Shown here piece by piece: positions 60,712-64,000 of a stretch of 64,000 nt of DNA. Position 1 is the first letter of the stretch; every line of letters starts with the position of its first letter. This stretch comes from Betaproteobacteria bacterium (GTDB lineage Bacteria > Pseudomonadota > Gammaproteobacteria > Burkholderiales > SG8-41): contig JAOTVX010000012.1 of NCBI GenBank assembly GCA_029863175.1, positions 13,344-77,343 of the forward strand, written 5' to 3'. The notes beneath the pieces were generated by a model. It searched no databases, was not told the DNA's origin, and was given only the letters and a program-made list of their open reading frames with translations. The position numbers and the translations under genes are program-made.

Positions 60712-62481
60712 ATGCAGGTGATTACCACAGACGTGGCGATCGTCGGTGGCGGCGGCGCGGGCTTGCGGGCAGCCATTGCGGCAGCCGAAACCGATCCCGG
60801 TCTCCGGATCGCGCTGATTTCAAAAGTCGTTCCGATGCGCAGTCACACCGTATCCGCGGAGGGCGGGTCGGCCGCTGTCGTGCGCGCCGACGATTCGCTC
60901 GACAATCATTTCGATGATACGGTCTCGGGTGGCGACTGGCTATGCGACCAGGACGTCGTCGATTACTTCGTCGCGAATTGCACCCGCGAGATGACGCAGC
61001 TCGAGCACTGGGGCTGCCCCTGGAGCCGCAAACCCGACGGGCATGTCAACGTGCGCTTCTTCGGCGGAATGAAGGTGCAGCGCACTTGGTTCGCCGCGGA
61101 CAAGACCGGCTTCCACATGCTGCACACGCTGTTCCAGACTTCGATGAAATATCCCTCGATCACGCGCTGCGACGAGTTCTTTTGCTGCGACCTGATCGTG
61201 GAGGACGGGCGGGTACAGGGTGTGCTCGCTATCGAGATCGCGACCGGCGAGTTCTTTCTCTTCAAGTGCAACGCAGCTGTCTTCGCAACGGGCGGCGCGG
61301 GGCGCGTCTATCAACAGAACACCAATGCGGGCATCGTGACCGGCGACGGCATGGGCATCGCCTACCGCCACAGCGCGCCCCTGCGTGACATGGAGTTCAT
61401 GCAATGGCATCCGACGGCGTTGCCCGGAACCGGCATCCTGATTACCGAGGCCTGCCGCGGGGAAGGCGCCATTCTCACCAACAAGGATGGTTACCGCTAT
61501 CTCCAGGACTACGGCATGGGACCGCCCGACCCTTGGCCGCGAGCGAAGGCGATGGAGCTCGGGCCGCGCGACCGTCTGTCCCAGGCGTTCTGGCACGAGG
61601 AGCACAAGGGACGGACCATTGCGACCCCGCGCGGCCAGGTCGTGAACCTCGACTTGCGTCACCTTGGCGCGAAGATGATCCATGAGCGGCTTCCGCTCAT
61701 CACCGAAGTCGCGCACACGTTCGTGGGCGTGGACCCGGTGACGACCCCGATTCCGGTGTGCCCGGCAGTGCACTACACCATGGGCGGCATCCTCTGTGAC
61801 GTCAACACGGCAACACCGTTGAAGGGCCTCTACGCGGCGGGCGAGTGCTCGAGCGTCGGCATTCACGGCGCGAACCGCCTGGGCTCGAACTCGCTCGCCG
61901 AGCTATGCGTGTTCGGGAAACCCGCGGGCGAGAACGCCGCCCGCTACGCGCGTTCCGTGACCCATAGCCGCTCGTCGGCCGTGGAAAAGCAGGCCCAGGC
62001 CGCTGCGGAAACCGTGCTGTCGCTGCTCAAGCGCGAGCGCGGCGAGCGCCTCGCCACGATTCGCGACGAGATGCACGATGCCATGGAAGCCGGAGTTCGC
62101 ATCTACCGCAAGGCGGATTCCATGCAGACGGCGTGCGACAAGATCGGCGAGCTGCGCGAGCGCTACCGCAAGGGCGTCAAGCTCGATGACTCGACCCGCG
62201 CGTTCAATACCGAATGGCTGACCGCGATCGAGCTCGGCTTCACGCTCGACGTTGCCGAGGTCATCGCGCACTCGGCGCTGAACCGCCGCGAATCCCGCGG
62301 CGCGCACACGCGACTGGACGAATACCAGGAACGCGATGACGACAACTTCTTGAAACACACCGTCGCCCACTATAACGGCACCGGCGCGCCGCGGATCGAG
62401 TACACGCCAGTCACGATCACCAGGTTGCAGCCGAAGCAGCGCGTATACGGCGGCGCGGGCAAGAAAGCGGAGATGACCTGA
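60712..62481 (+). CDS. frdA: Fumarate reductase flavoprotein subunit
   Basis: A 589-residue flavoprotein. The FAD site is GGGGAGLRAAIAAAE near residues 8-22, and the covalent-FAD His is in MRSHTVSAEGGSAAV (about 45). Substrate-site residues include HPTALPGTGIL and TEACRGEGAI (about 240). HYTMGG and GLYAAGECSSVGIHGANRLG are further FAD contacts near the C-terminal half. Catalyses fumarate/succinate interconversion. The 231-bp upstream gap has no gene. It is first in frdABCD. Confidence 0.95.
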   Translation: MQVITTDVAIVGGGGAGLRAAIAAAETDPGLRIALISKVVPMRSHTVSAEGGSAAVVRADDSLDNHFDDTVSGGDWLCDQDVVDYFVANCTREMTQLEHWGCPWSRKPDGHVNVRFFGGMKVQRTWFAADKTGFHMLHTLFQTSMKYPSITRCDEFFCCDLIVEDGRVQGVLAIEIATGEFFLFKCNAAVFATGGAGRVYQQNTNAGIVTGDGMGIAYRHSAPLRDMEFMQWHPTALPGTGILITEACRGEGAILTNKDGYRYLQDYGMGPPDPWPRAKAMELGPRDRLSQAFWHEEHKGRTIATPRGQVVNLDLRHLGAKMIHERLPLITEVAHTFVGVDPVTTPIPVCPAVHYTMGGILCDVNTATPLKGLYAAGECSSVGIHGANRLGSNSLAELCVFGKPAGENAARYARSVTHSRSSAVEKQAQAAAETVLSLLKRERGERLATIRDEMHDAMEAGVRIYRKADSMQTACDKIGELRERYRKGVKLDDSTRAFNTEWLTAIELGFTLDVAEVIAHSALNRRESRGAHTRLDEYQERDDDNFLKHTVAHYNGTGAPRIEYTPVTITRLQPKQRVYGGAGKKAEMT

Positions 62482-62492
62482 GACGCGCCGTC

Positions 62493-63245
62493 ATGGTCGA
62501 GACACGGACAATCGAGATGGAGGTGTTGCGCTACCATCCGGAGCGCGATGCCGAACCGCACCTCCAGAGCTACCAGGTGCCCTTCGCGCATGACATGTCA
62601 GTGCTGCAGGGCCTGCAGTACATCAAGGATCATCTCGACGGCTCGCTCACGTTCCGCTGGTCATGCCGGATGGCGATATGCGGCAGCTGCGGCCATATGG
62701 TCAACGGCGTGCCGCAACTGTCCTGTCACACGTTCCTTCGGGATTATTTCCCCGGCAAGGTGCGGGTCGAGCCGCTCAACCATTTCTCGATCCTGCGCGA
62801 CCTCGCCATCGATCAGAACGATTTCCTGAAGAAGCTCGAATCGATCAAACCGTACATCATTCCGGCTGAGAACAAGCCGGTCGAAAGCGGCGAGTTCCTG
62901 CAAACGCCCGCACAGCTCGACCGCTTCTATCAGTTCTCCCAGTGCATCAATTGCCTGCTCTGTTACTCCGCCTGCCCGCAGTACGGCCTGAATTCCGACT
63001 TCATCGGCCCAGGTGCAATGGCTCTCCTGCATCGCTATAACGCCGACTCGCGTGATGCGGGCCGGGCCGAGCGGATGCCGATCGTGAACGCCGAGGAAGG
63101 CGTGTGGAGCTGCACCCTCGTGGGCTACTGCTCCGAGGTCTGCCCCAAGGGAGTGAACCCCGCGAATGCGGTCAATCAGAACAAGATGAACAGCGCGCTC
63201 GACTACTTCCTCAGCTTCGTCACGTCGAGAGGAGGCGGCCGATGA
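62493..63245 (+). CDS. frdB: Fumarate reductase iron-sulfur subunit
   Basis: A 250-residue Fe-S protein. 2Fe-2S ligands are in WSCRMAICGSCGHMVNG (about residue 58); the 4Fe-4S site is CINCLLCYSACP (about 151) and the 3Fe-4S site is CSEVCPKG (about 209). It links FrdA with the membrane anchors. The start is 12 bp after frdA, and the end overlaps frdC by 4 bp. Confidence 0.95.
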   Translation: MVETRTIEMEVLRYHPERDAEPHLQSYQVPFAHDMSVLQGLQYIKDHLDGSLTFRWSCRMAICGSCGHMVNGVPQLSCHTFLRDYFPGKVRVEPLNHFSILRDLAIDQNDFLKKLESIKPYIIPAENKPVESGEFLQTPAQLDRFYQFSQCINCLLCYSACPQYGLNSDFIGPGAMALLHRYNADSRDAGRAERMPIVNAEEGVWSCTLVGYCSEVCPKGVNPANAVNQNKMNSALDYFLSFVTSRGGGR

Positions 63246-63634
63246 CGGTGCGCAAGCCTTATCGTCGGTCGATGGCCGGTTGGTGGCGCAAGAACCCCTT
63301 CTTCGTGCGTTACATGCTGCGTGAACTGACCGCCCCGTTCGTCGCGATCTATGCGGTGATCCTTCTCGTGGGTCTCGTACGGCTTGCCCAGGGCGAAGCT
63401 GCCTACGACGCGTGGTTCGCCGCCCTGACGCACCCGGCCTCGATCGCGATTCACTGGCTGCTGCTCGTTGCCGTCGTCTACCACTCGGTAACCATGTGGC
63501 AGGTCATGCCAAAAGCGATGCCGCCACTGAAGGTTGCGGGGCGTACGCTGCCCGAGCTCGGCGTGACGGCGCTGGGACTGCTCGCCACCCTCACCGTCTC
63601 GGTCATGGTTTACGCCCTGGTCAGATGGCTATGA
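63242..63634 (+). CDS. frdC: Fumarate reductase membrane anchor subunit C
   Basis: A 130-residue protein with three hydrophobic helices (RYMLRELTAPFVAIYAVILL, SIAIHWLLLVAVVYHSVTMW, LGVTALGLLATLTVSVMVYA). Size and order match E. coli-type FrdC. The start ATG overlaps the stop of frdB, and its own stop overlaps frdD as ATGA. Confidence 0.92.
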   Translation: MTVRKPYRRSMAGWWRKNPFFVRYMLRELTAPFVAIYAVILLVGLVRLAQGEAAYDAWFAALTHPASIAIHWLLLVAVVYHSVTMWQVMPKAMPPLKVAGRTLPELGVTALGLLATLTVSVMVYALVRWL

Positions 63635-63993
63635 ACCCGAAACGCTCGAATGCACCGATCTTCTGGTCGCTCTTCGGGGCTGGTGGCACGCTTGCCGCGC
63701 TGGTGGGTCCGATATTGGTCCTGATAACCGGCATCATCACACCGGTAGGGTTATGGATGCCGCAGGCAGCGCTCTCCTACGAACGTATCCTCACCGTGGC
63801 GCAGCATTGGGCCGGGAAGCTGTTCTTGCTCGCCGTGGTCTCGCTCTTTCTCTGGCATGCGGTGCACCGGATTTTTCACATGTTGCACGACTTCGGCATC
63901 CATGCCGGCACCGGCGCGAAGCTGCTCTGCTATGGTTCTGCCCTGCTGGGAACGGTGATCGCGGCAGCAGCACTGCTCGCCATCGGCTTCTAG
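63631..63993 (+). CDS. frdD: Fumarate reductase membrane anchor subunit D
   Basis: A 120-residue anchor with three helices (LFGAGGTLAALVGPILVLIT, HWAGKLFLLAVVSLFLWHAV, KLLCYGSALLGTVIAAAALL). The segment RIFHMLHDFGIH is conserved in FrdD. It overlaps frdC and completes the frdABCD operon; seven bases remain to the window end. Confidence 0.92.
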   Translation: MNPKRSNAPIFWSLFGAGGTLAALVGPILVLITGIITPVGLWMPQAALSYERILTVAQHWAGKLFLLAVVSLFLWHAVHRIFHMLHDFGIHAGTGAKLLCYGSALLGTVIAAAALLAIGF

Positions 63994-64000
63994 CGCGCCG

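Overview
The window reads as chromosomal DNA of a GC-rich, Gram-negative environmental bacterium, most likely a betaproteobacterium. The inference rests on the Bug/TctC-type tripartite carboxylate transporter, TRAP transporters, many small exported proteins and lipoproteins, an E. coli-type four-subunit fumarate reductase and betaproteobacterial-style oxidoreductases. No rRNA, tRNA or CRISPR array was found, and no classical transcription factor is encoded here.

Left part (1-11.9 kb): a partial htpG; then a minus-strand operon of five tandem paralogous exported proteins with an intact class I SAM-methyltransferase core, ending in an APC permease; divergent to it a membrane-anchored spermidine-synthase-like protein; then an exported metallo-beta-lactamase-fold hydrolase, a small secreted protein and a DapA-like aldolase.

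12-21.3 kb: a long minus-strand catabolic block. In transcription order it holds a thioredoxin-like/unknown-domain protein whose frame is crossed by one TGA, a UGSC-family selenoprotein whose Sec TGA is followed by a SECIS-like hairpin, two fumarylacetoacetate-hydrolase-family proteins, tctC-tctB-tctA and an MFS transporter. This looks like uptake and cleavage of an unknown carboxylate or diketo acid, with two probable selenoproteins.

21.4-39.9 kb: a mosaic of single metabolic genes (TPR/glycosyltransferase-like, NIPSNAP, aldo/keto reductase, aminotransferase, two SDRs lacking catalytic residues, dienelactone hydrolase, 2-hydroxyacid dehydrogenase, aconitase-like pair, GNAT). A patch at 27.07-29.02 kb looks like a decayed integron-cassette cluster next to a corA 5' remnant. 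The gaps between these genes carry several families of short word-like repeats, often arranged as inverted pairs.

39.95-44.7 kb: an IS701-type insertion sequence with a shifted 3' end, then a tight three-gene module: a leucine-rich-repeat lipoprotein with a C-terminal Cys/transmembrane/Arg tail, a CPBP intramembrane protease and a radical SAM enzyme. It is a candidate dedicated protein-sorting or modification system.

44.9-64 kb: a TRAP transporter operon (TatT, DctP, fused DctQM) preceded by an 11-bp direct-repeat operator; a three-gene split set of acyl-CoA dehydratase activase/DUF2229 proteins; a glycerophosphodiesterase; a second copy of the same operator before two small genes; a giant ACP-fatty-acyl-AMP-ligase-acyltransferase fusion; a formate dehydrogenase cytochrome b; and frdABCD. 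The last two, with the activases, suggest some anaerobic or low-oxygen metabolism.
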